DNA of 64,000 nucleotides from Candidatus Melainabacteria bacterium (lineage in GTDB: Bacteria; Cyanobacteriota; Vampirovibrionia; Obscuribacterales; Obscuribacteraceae), in NCBI GenBank assembly GCA_003963305.1, contig RXJR01000006.1, positions 221,171-285,170 of the forward strand, in the 5' to 3' direction. A program made the translations under genes and the position numbers. A model generated the notes under the pieces. It was not told the origin of the DNA and searched no databases. It saw nothing but the letters and a program-made list of their open reading frames with translations. Every line of letters starts with the position of its first letter. The first letter of the stretch is position 1. Shown in pieces: positions 42,018 through 50,280 of the stretch.

Positions 42018-44087
42018 ATGGCTTTAATCAAGAAGGAAATCGGCGAGCTGCTGGTTGACAACGGGTTGATCACGGCTGATGAACTGAAGCTGGTTCAACA
42101 GGAGCGCCGAAAAACGGGCGAACCAATCAGTCTGATTCTCTCCCGCCTTGGTTTAGCTAATGAAAGTCATTTGAAGAATGCCCTCGAGCTGCAGTTCAAC
42201 TGCAACTATGTCAGCCTGGCAAAAACCAAGCCTGATTTTGCCGCCATGGAACTCTTGCCTGAGAAACTGATTCGCCAACATCAAGTGGTGCCATTTTCAC
42301 AGGACGGCACTGAAGTAGTCGTGGCGATGGTCAATCCCAACAATCTAATTGCCCTCGACGACATCAGATATCGTCTCAAGGGCGTGCGCATCAAGCCGAT
42401 GGTTTGTACTGAAGACGACTTCCAGCATTTTATGGAAACGGTCTATGCGCATAAACAGGAAGAACTTCATCAAGCCGGCGAAGCACTGGCAGACCAGACC
42501 TTCATCGAGTCGGAAGTGGACCTGAGCACACTCGATGTAATGTTCGACAGCGATGACGAGATAAACGATCTCGACCTGGCGAAACAGGCTCAAGATGCCC
42601 CGATTGTCCACTTAGCCAATCAGATTCTGGCCAAAGCAATCAAGAAACGCTGCTCAGACATCCACGTCGAGCCGCAAGATAAGCACGTCACTGTGCGCTA
42701 CCGACTGGACGGCGTTCTTTTCGTAGACCGCAAACTGCCCAAAGCAGTAATGGCAGCGCTGGTTTCAAGATACAAAATTATGGCCGACCTCGATATCGCC
42801 GAACGCAGACTGCCCCAGGACGGGCGCATTCGGGTGCGTTTTTCGGGAAAAGACATTGACTTTCGCGTCTCATCAATTCCCAGCAAACACGGCGAAAAGG
42901 TGGTCATGCGTATCCTCGACAAAACGACGACAACACTCGGTCTGGATACCCTGGTCACTGACGAGAGCACGCTGGAAATGCTGCGCGATATGATCAGCAA
43001 GCCCTATGGCATTATTTTCGTGACAGGTCCAACCGGTTCGGGAAAAACTACAACGCTCTATGCAGCTCTGGCTGAACGAAACACGCCGGAGGTGAACATC
43101 GTCACAGCCGAAGACCCGATTGAATACGATATGCAGGGTATCACTCAAGTGCAGGTGTTGAGGGAAAAGGGACTGGACTTCGCCCGCATTTTGCGCTCAT
43201 TCTTGCGACAAGATCCTGACATCATGCTGGTGGGAGAAACCCGCGATAGAGAAACAGCGAAGATCGCCGTCGAAGCAGCGCTCACCGGTCACCTTGTCTT
43301 CACTACACTTCACACCAACGATGCCCCTGGCTGCATTACCCGTCTGGCAGAAATGGAAGTGGACCCATATCTGGTGGCATCGGCAACCATCGGGGTAATC
43401 GCCCAACGACTGGTGCGCAGAATCTGCCCCGATTGCAAAGTGCAATATGTGCCTGAGCGAGCCACTCTCGAATATTTAGGTTTGCTTGAAAAGAACAGCG
43501 AGCGCGTCACTGAATCGATCGCCCAATATTATCAGCTCAATTTGAACGAAGACGGGCTGCCTGTATTTGCTCACGGCACCGGATGCGATGCCTGCAACAA
43601 CACAGGCTACAAAGATCGAGTCGGCGTTTTTGAAGTGATGCGTCTGAACGACGAAATCAGAGACCTGGCCGCCAAGGGGTCCACTACATCAATGATTCGC
43701 TTTGCGGCAAAGCAGTCGGGCATGGTGCCCTTGAAAGATTACAGCATGAGACTGGTCGGACAAAACCTCACCACGCCCGAAGAAGTGATTCGTGTCACTC
43801 TTGCTGACACTACGGGCGAAGACACACTCTGCACCAAGTGTCGCAATCCTGTCGGAGACGACTTCATCAAATGTCCGTTCTGCCAGCATGAGCTGAAAAC
43901 CTCCTGCACCAGATGTGGCACCATGCAGCAAGAAGGATGGACCAGCTGCCCTAAATGCGGACTCTCTAAAGAGGAAGCCAACCAGGAAAGCTGCTGCCGC
44001 GGCTGTGATGCAGAAATTGCCGGAGACTGGCATCTTTGTCCTTATTGTCAAACCCCAAGGCAGTTGACCGAACGAGTTAATAGTTAA
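42018..44087 (+). CDS. pilB: Type IV pilus extension ATPase PilB with C-terminal zinc ribbons
   Basis: Product of 689 residues with a MshEN N-terminal domain (about 1-140). The GspE-type ATPase has Walker A GPTGSGKTTT (about 336-345), the Asp box AEDPIEYDM, Walker B QDPDIMLVGETRD and the His box. The internal CPDC ... CDAC zinc knuckles are typical of PilB. Unusually, the last ~85 residues (from about 604) contain CTKC, CPFC, CTRC, CPKC, CRGC and CPYC knuckles, three zinc-ribbon-like units not part of standard PilB. Cytosolic; powers pilin polymerisation. Confidence 0.95.
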   Translation: MALIKKEIGELLVDNGLITADELKLVQQERRKTGEPISLILSRLGLANESHLKNALELQFNCNYVSLAKTKPDFAAMELLPEKLIRQHQVVPFSQDGTEVVVAMVNPNNLIALDDIRYRLKGVRIKPMVCTEDDFQHFMETVYAHKQEELHQAGEALADQTFIESEVDLSTLDVMFDSDDEINDLDLAKQAQDAPIVHLANQILAKAIKKRCSDIHVEPQDKHVTVRYRLDGVLFVDRKLPKAVMAALVSRYKIMADLDIAERRLPQDGRIRVRFSGKDIDFRVSSIPSKHGEKVVMRILDKTTTTLGLDTLVTDESTLEMLRDMISKPYGIIFVTGPTGSGKTTTLYAALAERNTPEVNIVTAEDPIEYDMQGITQVQVLREKGLDFARILRSFLRQDPDIMLVGETRDRETAKIAVEAALTGHLVFTTLHTNDAPGCITRLAEMEVDPYLVASATIGVIAQRLVRRICPDCKVQYVPERATLEYLGLLEKNSERVTESIAQYYQLNLNEDGLPVFAHGTGCDACNNTGYKDRVGVFEVMRLNDEIRDLAAKGSTTSMIRFAAKQSGMVPLKDYSMRLVGQNLTTPEEVIRVTLADTTGEDTLCTKCRNPVGDDFIKCPFCQHELKTSCTRCGTMQQEGWTSCPKCGLSKEEANQESCCRGCDAEIAGDWHLCPYCQTPRQLTERVNS

Positions 44088-44104
44088 GAAGAAAGTGGAG
44101 CACA

Positions 44105-45244
44105 ATGCTGGAAATTCAGGAACTGCTTCAGCTCGTTTTTGACCGAGCCGCCTCCGACCTCCACATCAAGGCTGGACAGCCGCCGATTATTCGTGTTGCC
44201 GGAAAGCTAATAAAGTCGACACTGCCACCATTATCGAAAGAGGAAGTGCAGCGCCTGATTTTTTCGATCATTACATCCGAGCAAAGAAAACAGCTCGAAC
44301 AGACCTATGAACTCGATTGCAGTTTCGGTCTGGACGGCATCGGTAGATTCCGCGTCAACGTATATAAAGATAGAGGTTCGTATGCTGCTGCACTGCGTGT
44401 AGTGGCAAGCAGAATTCCCTCACTAGACGAACTGAACTTGCCGCCGATCGTCAAAGAGATAACCCAAAAGCCCCGTGGGCTCATCCTCATTACCGGCGCT
44501 ACAGGTCAGGGGAAGTCCACCACGCTGGCTTCTATGATTGACTGGATCAACGAGAATCGGGCCGACCATATTCTCACCATCGAAGATCCAATCGAGTTTA
44601 TTCATCAGAACAAACGATCGATTTTGAGTCAACGAGAGTTGGGTCAAGACACCAAAAGCTTTGCCAACGCGCTCAAAGCGGCTCTCAGAGAAGATCCTGA
44701 CGTGATCCTGGTAGGCGAAATGCGTGATCTCGATACCATTCACCTGGCCTTGACCGCAGCCGAGACCGGTCATCTGGTCTTCGGAACTGTGCATACATCG
44801 TCGGCCGCGCAGAGTATCGATCGGGTTATTGACGTTTTCCCACCCGACCAGCAACAGCAAATTCGCATCATGCTCTCAAACGGTTTGGTGGCAATCGTCA
44901 GTCAAACCCTGCTACCCAGACTGCAAGATTCAGCCGGCGGAAACCCGGTCACCAAAGGCAGAATTCTAGCTGCCGAAGTTCTCGTCAACACACCGGCAAT
45001 CGCCAATTTGATCAGAGAATCGAAGACTCCGCAGATTTACTCCACAATGCAGATGGGCGGTGCACTTGGCATGCAGACTCTGGAGGCTTCGCTGGCCGGA
45101 CTCGTCAAAAACGGCTTGATTAGCCTCTCTGAAGCCATGGCCAAGACGACGCGACCGGAAGATCTGGAGCGACTCTGCGGAGCATCAGCCAAAAGCTCTA
45201 CGGCACCAGGCAAAAACTACGGAAGTTTCGGCGGCAGGTTCTAA
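44105..45244 (+). CDS. pilT: Type IV pilus retraction ATPase PilT
   Basis: Product of 379 residues. PAS-like N-domain (SDLHIKAGQPPIIRV), P-loop GATGQGKST (a Q where most have S), the Asp box IEDPIEFIH, Walker B DPDVILVGEMRD, His box HTSSAAQ and the PilT-specific AIANLIRESKTPQI segment near the C-terminus. Length and motifs are typical. It depolymerises the pilus for retraction. Follows pilB by 17 bases. Confidence 0.96.
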   Translation: MLEIQELLQLVFDRAASDLHIKAGQPPIIRVAGKLIKSTLPPLSKEEVQRLIFSIITSEQRKQLEQTYELDCSFGLDGIGRFRVNVYKDRGSYAAALRVVASRIPSLDELNLPPIVKEITQKPRGLILITGATGQGKSTTLASMIDWINENRADHILTIEDPIEFIHQNKRSILSQRELGQDTKSFANALKAALREDPDVILVGEMRDLDTIHLALTAAETGHLVFGTVHTSSAAQSIDRVIDVFPPDQQQQIRIMLSNGLVAIVSQTLLPRLQDSAGGNPVTKGRILAAEVLVNTPAIANLIRESKTPQIYSTMQMGGALGMQTLEASLAGLVKNGLISLSEAMAKTTRPEDLERLCGASAKSSTAPGKNYGSFGGRF

Positions 45245-45247
45245 GCG

Positions 45248-46474
45248 ATGGTGGAGTTTGTCTACAAAGTCAGAGACGCACAGGGACGCATACAAGAGGC
45301 GCTGGCTCAGGCTGAAACTTCTGCGATTCTGCGGGCACGGCTGACATCGCGTGGTCTGGATGTACTTGAAATCTCTCAAAAGACGGAGGGCTTGAACTAT
45401 CGAGAGCTCTGGGAGAAAGCCAACGGTGTTTTCGAGCAGGTCACGCTCAAAGATATGGTCGTTTTCTCAAGACAGTTCGCAGCCATGGTCTCGGCTGGTG
45501 TGGCAATGTTGCGCACATTGACAATCATCGTCGATCAGTGCCCCAACAAAAAGCTCAAGCAAACTCTCGACGATGTTCGCAAGTCGGTAGAATCTGGTCT
45601 TTCTCTTTCAGACGCCATGGCTAAGCATCCCAAGGTGTTTGACAAGCTTTACGTTTCCATGGTCAGAGCCGGAGAGACAGGCGGTATCCTGGCAGAGGTT
45701 CTCAAGCGACTGGCAGACTTTCTGGAAGCGAGACAGAAGCTGAATACGAAAGTGCGTTCGGCGATGGTCTATCCGACGGTGGTTCTAGCGGTGGCCATCC
45801 TGGTTTTCTGGGCCATGCTGACCTTCATTCTGCCGATTTTTCAGGGGCTCTTCCGCAATGTCGGGGGCGAACTTCCAGCCTACACCCAGTTTTTGATTTT
45901 CCTCTCCGAAGCGATGCGCTCGATTTACATGGCCATCTTCATTGTGCTCGTGCTAGTGGGCGTTTTCCTCTTGAAGAGGTACTATGCCACTGAAATCGGT
46001 CAACTGCACATCGACGGAATCCTGCTCAGTCTGCCCGCTTTCGGCGACCTGATTAAAAAAGTGGCGGTTGCCCGCTTCAGCAGAACCTTCGGAACGCTTA
46101 TCCGAGCAGGAGTTCCAATGCTTTCTGCGCTTGACGTCGTCAAAGACACCGCCGGCAATGCGGTGGTCAAAAAGGCTGTAGACCGTGTCTACAACGAGGT
46201 CAGACAGGGCGGCAGCATCGCTAAACCAATGTCCAAAACCTCAGTTTTCCCACCTATGGTGACGCAAATGGTGGCAGTCGGAGAGGAAACCGGCAAGCTC
46301 GATGACATGCTCTCCAAAATCGCTGATTTCTACGACATGGAAGTGGAAAACGCCGTCGAAGCTCTTACCTCGCTCTTAGAACCGATTATGGTTGTCGGCA
46401 TTGGAGGCATCGTCGGCTCGGTCGTCGTGGGAATGTATCTGCCGATTTTTACAGTCATCAATCAGCTGCATTGA
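45248..46474 (+). CDS. pilC: Type IV pilus inner-membrane platform protein PilC
   Basis: Product of 408 residues. A short N-domain (about 1-60) precedes two GspF/T2SSF domains (about 70-195 and 270-400) with three membrane helices (about 170-195, 220-245 and 375-400). Motifs: FSRQFAAMVSAGVAM and FSRTFGTLIRAGVPM. It is the platform on which PilB and PilT act. Starts three bases after pilT. Confidence 0.96.
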   Translation: MVEFVYKVRDAQGRIQEALAQAETSAILRARLTSRGLDVLEISQKTEGLNYRELWEKANGVFEQVTLKDMVVFSRQFAAMVSAGVAMLRTLTIIVDQCPNKKLKQTLDDVRKSVESGLSLSDAMAKHPKVFDKLYVSMVRAGETGGILAEVLKRLADFLEARQKLNTKVRSAMVYPTVVLAVAILVFWAMLTFILPIFQGLFRNVGGELPAYTQFLIFLSEAMRSIYMAIFIVLVLVGVFLLKRYYATEIGQLHIDGILLSLPAFGDLIKKVAVARFSRTFGTLIRAGVPMLSALDVVKDTAGNAVVKKAVDRVYNEVRQGGSIAKPMSKTSVFPPMVTQMVAVGEETGKLDDMLSKIADFYDMEVENAVEALTSLLEPIMVVGIGGIVGSVVVGMYLPIFTVINQLH

Positions 46475-46550
46475 GGAAAACCAACCATACACCGTCTTAT
46501 AAACCGCTCAGATTGGAACTCAATAGCTTAAATACAGCCTTTACGACATA

Positions 46551-47483
46551 ATGATTGGTCGTATTTGGTATTTTTGTTTTACAATCTGGCTATACCCCGA
46601 CAATAAGAAAACAGTGGTTGACGATAACGTGATAGTAAGCAAAGACAGCTTGCCCGCAAAAGGCGCCGTGGGCCCGGCTAATGGACCCAAGCCCGAAGGT
46701 GGAAAGGGACAAGATCAGATTCACCACTGGCTCTCTGTCTACTCCGACACACGCGACCCAGCGTTACGTGACGCCATAATTCAGGCCTCGCTGCCTCTGG
46801 TCAAACGTATTGCATATGGTCTGGCTCGACGCTCGACTGACCCTGTGGAAGATTTGATCCAGGTTGGCTCGATCGGTTTGATCAAAGCCGTCGACCAGTT
46901 CAAGCCTGATGCTGGAGCTAAGTTCCAGACTTACGCCACTCACTTGATCACAGGCGAGATTCGACACTACCTGAGAGACAAGACAGCTATGATTCGCGCT
47001 CCGCGCGAGCTTCAGGAGTTGTCATTCCGCATCAACAGACTGGTTCAGAACCTGACGGCACGTCTGGGCAGAGAACCAAGCGACACTGAAATCGCTCATG
47101 AGCTTGAAATCCCGGTCAGCCGCGTCAACGAGGCTTATGAAGTCGACCGCCGCCGCACTTTGATTTCGCTCGACCAGGCGCTCTCAAACGATGCAGGCAG
47201 CGAGCAGTCGCTCATCGACACTTTGATCGACGGACGCTATCAGCTTCTTCAAAACGCAAAAGAAGACCGCTTTATGCTCTCTGAAGCAATTAAGCAGTTG
47301 CGCGATGGGCTGCGCGAAGTCGTGCACCTCACCTTCTACGAAGATTTGAGTCAGACTGAAGTAGCCCGCCGCCTCGGCATCTCGCAAATGCAGGTCTCGA
47401 GAAGGTTGCGCGCAGCCACGGCTGAATTGAACAAAATCATCACTCAGAGCAAAAAAGCGGGCGGACAGAAAGGCGGCGCATGA
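46551..47483 (+). CDS. RNA polymerase sigma factor, SigB/SigF-like (group 3)
   Basis: Up to 310 residues. The ATG at 46551 gives an odd hydrophobic N-terminus; a GTG at 46614 or 46629 may be the true start, and there is no clear ribosome binding site for any. Region 2 (LVKRIAYGLARRSTDPVEDLIQVGSIGLIKAVDQF and following), region 3 (LSFRINRLVQNLTARLGREPSDTEIA) and region 4 (LSQTEVARRLGISQMQVSRR) are all present. The length and lack of a long region 1 fit the SigB/F/G type. In cyanobacteria SigF controls type IV pilus genes, so the location inside the pilus cluster suggests regulation of pili; that is inference. The ABC gene overlaps its end by four bases. Confidence 0.9.
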   Translation: MIGRIWYFCFTIWLYPDNKKTVVDDNVIVSKDSLPAKGAVGPANGPKPEGGKGQDQIHHWLSVYSDTRDPALRDAIIQASLPLVKRIAYGLARRSTDPVEDLIQVGSIGLIKAVDQFKPDAGAKFQTYATHLITGEIRHYLRDKTAMIRAPRELQELSFRINRLVQNLTARLGREPSDTEIAHELEIPVSRVNEAYEVDRRRTLISLDQALSNDAGSEQSLIDTLIDGRYQLLQNAKEDRFMLSEAIKQLRDGLREVVHLTFYEDLSQTEVARRLGISQMQVSRRLRAATAELNKIITQSKKAGGQKGGA

Positions 47484-48238
47484 CAGAGGCTGCAATTGAG
47501 GCGTCCAAGCTAAGCAAGGACGTGGTCAGCAGTTTCTTGCGTAAGCGCGTGCGGGTCCTGCACGAACTTGATCTGACGGTGGAGAAGAGCGAAACGTATG
47601 GTCTGCTGGGTCCCAATGGAGCCGGCAAGACGACCACATTGAAGATTCTTCTGGGTTTGATGCGCCCCACAGAAGGCACGGCAAAAGTGCTCGGTGAAAA
47701 AGCCGGCGACCGCCGCGCCCTGGAGAAAGTTGGCTTTCTGCCAGAGCAACCCTATTTTTACTCGCATCTGACCGGGCGCGAATTTATGGACTTCGCCGGG
47801 CGTCTTTTCGGCTTGAACGCAAAATTGCGTGCCGAGCGCACTGCTGAATTGCTCGAAATGGTGGCACTGGAGAAAAACGCCTGGGACAAACCGATGCGAA
47901 AGTACTCGAAGGGAATGCTGCAGCGGCTCGGCATTGCCCAGTCACTGGTGAACGACCCTGAACTCTTGTTCTGGGACGAACCCATGTCTGGTCTGGACCC
48001 GATTGGACGCAGAGACGTGCGCAAAATTCTCAACGCCTTGAAAGACCGAAAGAAAACCATTTTCTTCAACTCACACCTGCTGCCTGACGTAAACGAAGTC
48101 TGTGACCGCGTCGGCGTGCTCAACCGCGGCAGACTGGTAGCGCAAGAAAAAATCAGCACCATCTCGTCGACCGGCAACTATAGAGATCTCGAGGACTATT
48201 TCCTCACCATAGTTGGTGAATCGGAAAAAAGCGCATGA
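47480..48238 (+). CDS. ABC transporter ATP-binding protein
   Basis: Product of 252 residues. Walker A GPNGAGKTTT, signature-like YSKGMLQRLGIAQ, Walker B LLFWDEPMSGLDP and the H loop (NSHLLPD). Typical of ABC-2 type exporters. Its start overlaps the sigma gene, and the permease overlaps its end by four bases, so the three are translationally coupled. Substrate unknown; it could export a pilus-associated molecule or serve gliding or envelope functions. Confidence 0.95.
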   Translation: MTEAAIEASKLSKDVVSSFLRKRVRVLHELDLTVEKSETYGLLGPNGAGKTTTLKILLGLMRPTEGTAKVLGEKAGDRRALEKVGFLPEQPYFYSHLTGREFMDFAGRLFGLNAKLRAERTAELLEMVALEKNAWDKPMRKYSKGMLQRLGIAQSLVNDPELLFWDEPMSGLDPIGRRDVRKILNALKDRKKTIFFNSHLLPDVNEVCDRVGVLNRGRLVAQEKISTISSTGNYRDLEDYFLTIVGESEKSA

Positions 48239-49059
48239 GTTCAAGCTCTCCCCACAGCAGCGCCTTGAGCAGCATCACAGCGATTGGCTTGAACACGTTC
48301 CGCGAGACGGTGCGCGACAAAATCATGTATGCCTTCATGTTATTTGCCTTTGTGATTTCACTGCTCTCAATACTGCTTGGCAGTCTGTCGGTCGGGCAAG
48401 ATGTGAAAATTCTGGAAGACATTGGGCTCGCCGCCATCGCGTGCATCAGCGGTATCATCGCCGTTTTCGCGGGCACGAATCTTGTATACAAAGAGCTGGA
48501 AAAGCGCACAGTGTACTTAATCTTCACTAAACCGATCAGCGGCTGGCATTTCATCGCCGGCAAATATCTGGGCCTTGCCGCTTGTCTTTTGATTGTGGTT
48601 GCGGCGATGGGCTTTTTTCTCAGCGGGCTTGTCTGGATGGTGCGCCCTGAGCACGGTCTGAACGACCTTATGGCGGTCTCAAACTTGATGATGCCCGCTG
48701 TAATGCTCGTCTATCTGGAATTGCTCCTGGTCATTGCTCTCGCGACCTTCTTCTCGACCTTCGCAAGCCCCGTCATGAGCGTTCTATTTACGTTGGCGTT
48801 GTGGTTGATCGGTCATTTCGGCGATTCACTCAAGCAACTCGGTCAGATGTCTCAGAACCCGACCTTCGCTCAATTCTCCAACTTCCTCTACCTGATTCTT
48901 CCCGACCTGGCCGGGCTAACGAGAGCGCGCTCGATATTGATGTACGGTCGCAGCCCCGGTCCTGAAGTGATTACCTTCATAACCTGCTATGTTTTTGCGT
49001 ATGTAGTATTACTTCTGGTGCTAGCCGCTGCCGTGACCGATCGAAGAGAATTCCCTTGA
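48235..49059 (+). CDS. ABC-2 type transporter permease
   Basis: Product of 274 residues with about six membrane helices (first about 35-60, last about 250-270). The ELEKRTVYLIFTKPISGWHF segment is typical of ABC-2 permeases of the NosY/GldF type. Partner of the ATP-binding protein upstream, overlapping it by four bases. The prepilin peptidase gene follows by one base. Confidence 0.9.
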   Translation: MSSSSPHSSALSSITAIGLNTFRETVRDKIMYAFMLFAFVISLLSILLGSLSVGQDVKILEDIGLAAIACISGIIAVFAGTNLVYKELEKRTVYLIFTKPISGWHFIAGKYLGLAACLLIVVAAMGFFLSGLVWMVRPEHGLNDLMAVSNLMMPAVMLVYLELLLVIALATFFSTFASPVMSVLFTLALWLIGHFGDSLKQLGQMSQNPTFAQFSNFLYLILPDLAGLTRARSILMYGRSPGPEVITFITCYVFAYVVLLLVLAAAVTDRREFP

Positions 49060-49060
49060 T

Positions 49061-50251
49061 ATGTTTGACCCCATAACAAGCAGTTCCATAGGTCGCGACG
49101 CACTGGCAGCGGTGCTCGGGTTGTGCGTCGGCAGTTTTTTGAACGTACTGGCTTTACGGTCCGTCAAAGAAGAATCGCTGATTAACCCACCATCGACCTG
49201 CCCCGATTGCCAACACAGAATCGCTGCATACGACTTGATTCCAGTCGTCTCATATATAGTTCTGAACGGTAAATGCCGGCATTGTCGAAAACCGATTCAC
49301 TGGATGTATCCATTCGTTGAAGTTTTTACGGCTTGCACTTATGTTGCCTTGCTGCACCTGTTTGGTCCCAATTTCAACAGCGGCGACCTGATGATCATGG
49401 ATTTCGGGCAACTGATCGGCATGACCATCTTTTGCAGCACCCTGATTGCCATCAGCATCACAGACTTTCGCGAAAAACTGATACCACACGAAATTACCTA
49501 CCCGTCCATGCTTCTTGGCATCATATATAGTGGCGTGGTTCGCAATGACGCGCAAGGAGCACTTATTGGCGTCGGTGTGAGCTACATGCTCTTTGACTTT
49601 CTGGCTTTCTACGGCACCAAGTTCTACATCAAGCTCTACGGCGATCCCGATGATCCCGAAAACAAGCACAAAAAGATTTTGCTCGATCGAGATCGTGAAG
49701 GCATGATGGTGACGGGCGCGGACCCAGACGTGCATATTCACCACACACTTTATGCAGCAGATGCCTTTATCGGCGAGGAACTAATTTCTGTCGACGAAGA
49801 TGACGATGAAGAATTCACGGTCATGGGTGGCGGCGATGCGGTTCTTTCCGCCGTCATCTCAGCCTGGCTGGGGCTGCAGGCGCTCGGCATAGCACTACTG
49901 GTCGGTTTTCTGGCCGGTACGGTAATGGGTTCCGCCTACCTGTTTTATGAAATGTACAAAGCGAAAGTACTGCGCAAGTGCCTGAAGCCGGCCTTAATAG
50001 GGGCTGCTTTAATGATCTTGCTGGTTGAAGGGATGTTGCTCTTTTTCCGGTCGCTCAGCGCCAACTCCGGCTTTACCATGCAACTGCCCTACCTTCAACT
50101 CGGTCTGGCCGCCGCTATCGGTGGTGCACTTCTGGGGGCGCTCCGCTCCGGCCATGATGTCTCGAAACCCTTTCCCTTCGGTCCTTCGCTCGCTGTCGGA
50201 GCAGTTGTAGCCATGGTTACAAAGTCAATGATTTTCCCAGGTGCGCCATAA
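49061..50251 (+). CDS. pilD: Prepilin leader peptidase/N-methyltransferase PilD
   Basis: Product of 396 residues. The N-terminal methyltransferase domain has CPDC ... CRHC zinc cysteines (about 47-75). The A24 aspartyl peptidase residues are D135 (TDFREKLIP) and D259 (GGGDAVLSA). About eight helices. A hydrophilic insert of ~65 residues (about 190-255, Asp-rich) separates the two catalytic halves, longer than in typical PilD. It cleaves and N-methylates prepilins. Confidence 0.93.
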   Translation: MFDPITSSSIGRDALAAVLGLCVGSFLNVLALRSVKEESLINPPSTCPDCQHRIAAYDLIPVVSYIVLNGKCRHCRKPIHWMYPFVEVFTACTYVALLHLFGPNFNSGDLMIMDFGQLIGMTIFCSTLIAISITDFREKLIPHEITYPSMLLGIIYSGVVRNDAQGALIGVGVSYMLFDFLAFYGTKFYIKLYGDPDDPENKHKKILLDRDREGMMVTGADPDVHIHHTLYAADAFIGEELISVDEDDDEEFTVMGGGDAVLSAVISAWLGLQALGIALLVGFLAGTVMGSAYLFYEMYKAKVLRKCLKPALIGAALMILLVEGMLLFFRSLSANSGFTMQLPYLQLGLAAAIGGALLGALRSGHDVSKPFPFGPSLAVGAVVAMVTKSMIFPGAP

Positions 50252-50280
50252 TAGGATAAGCAAGAACCCGTGGAGCAACT

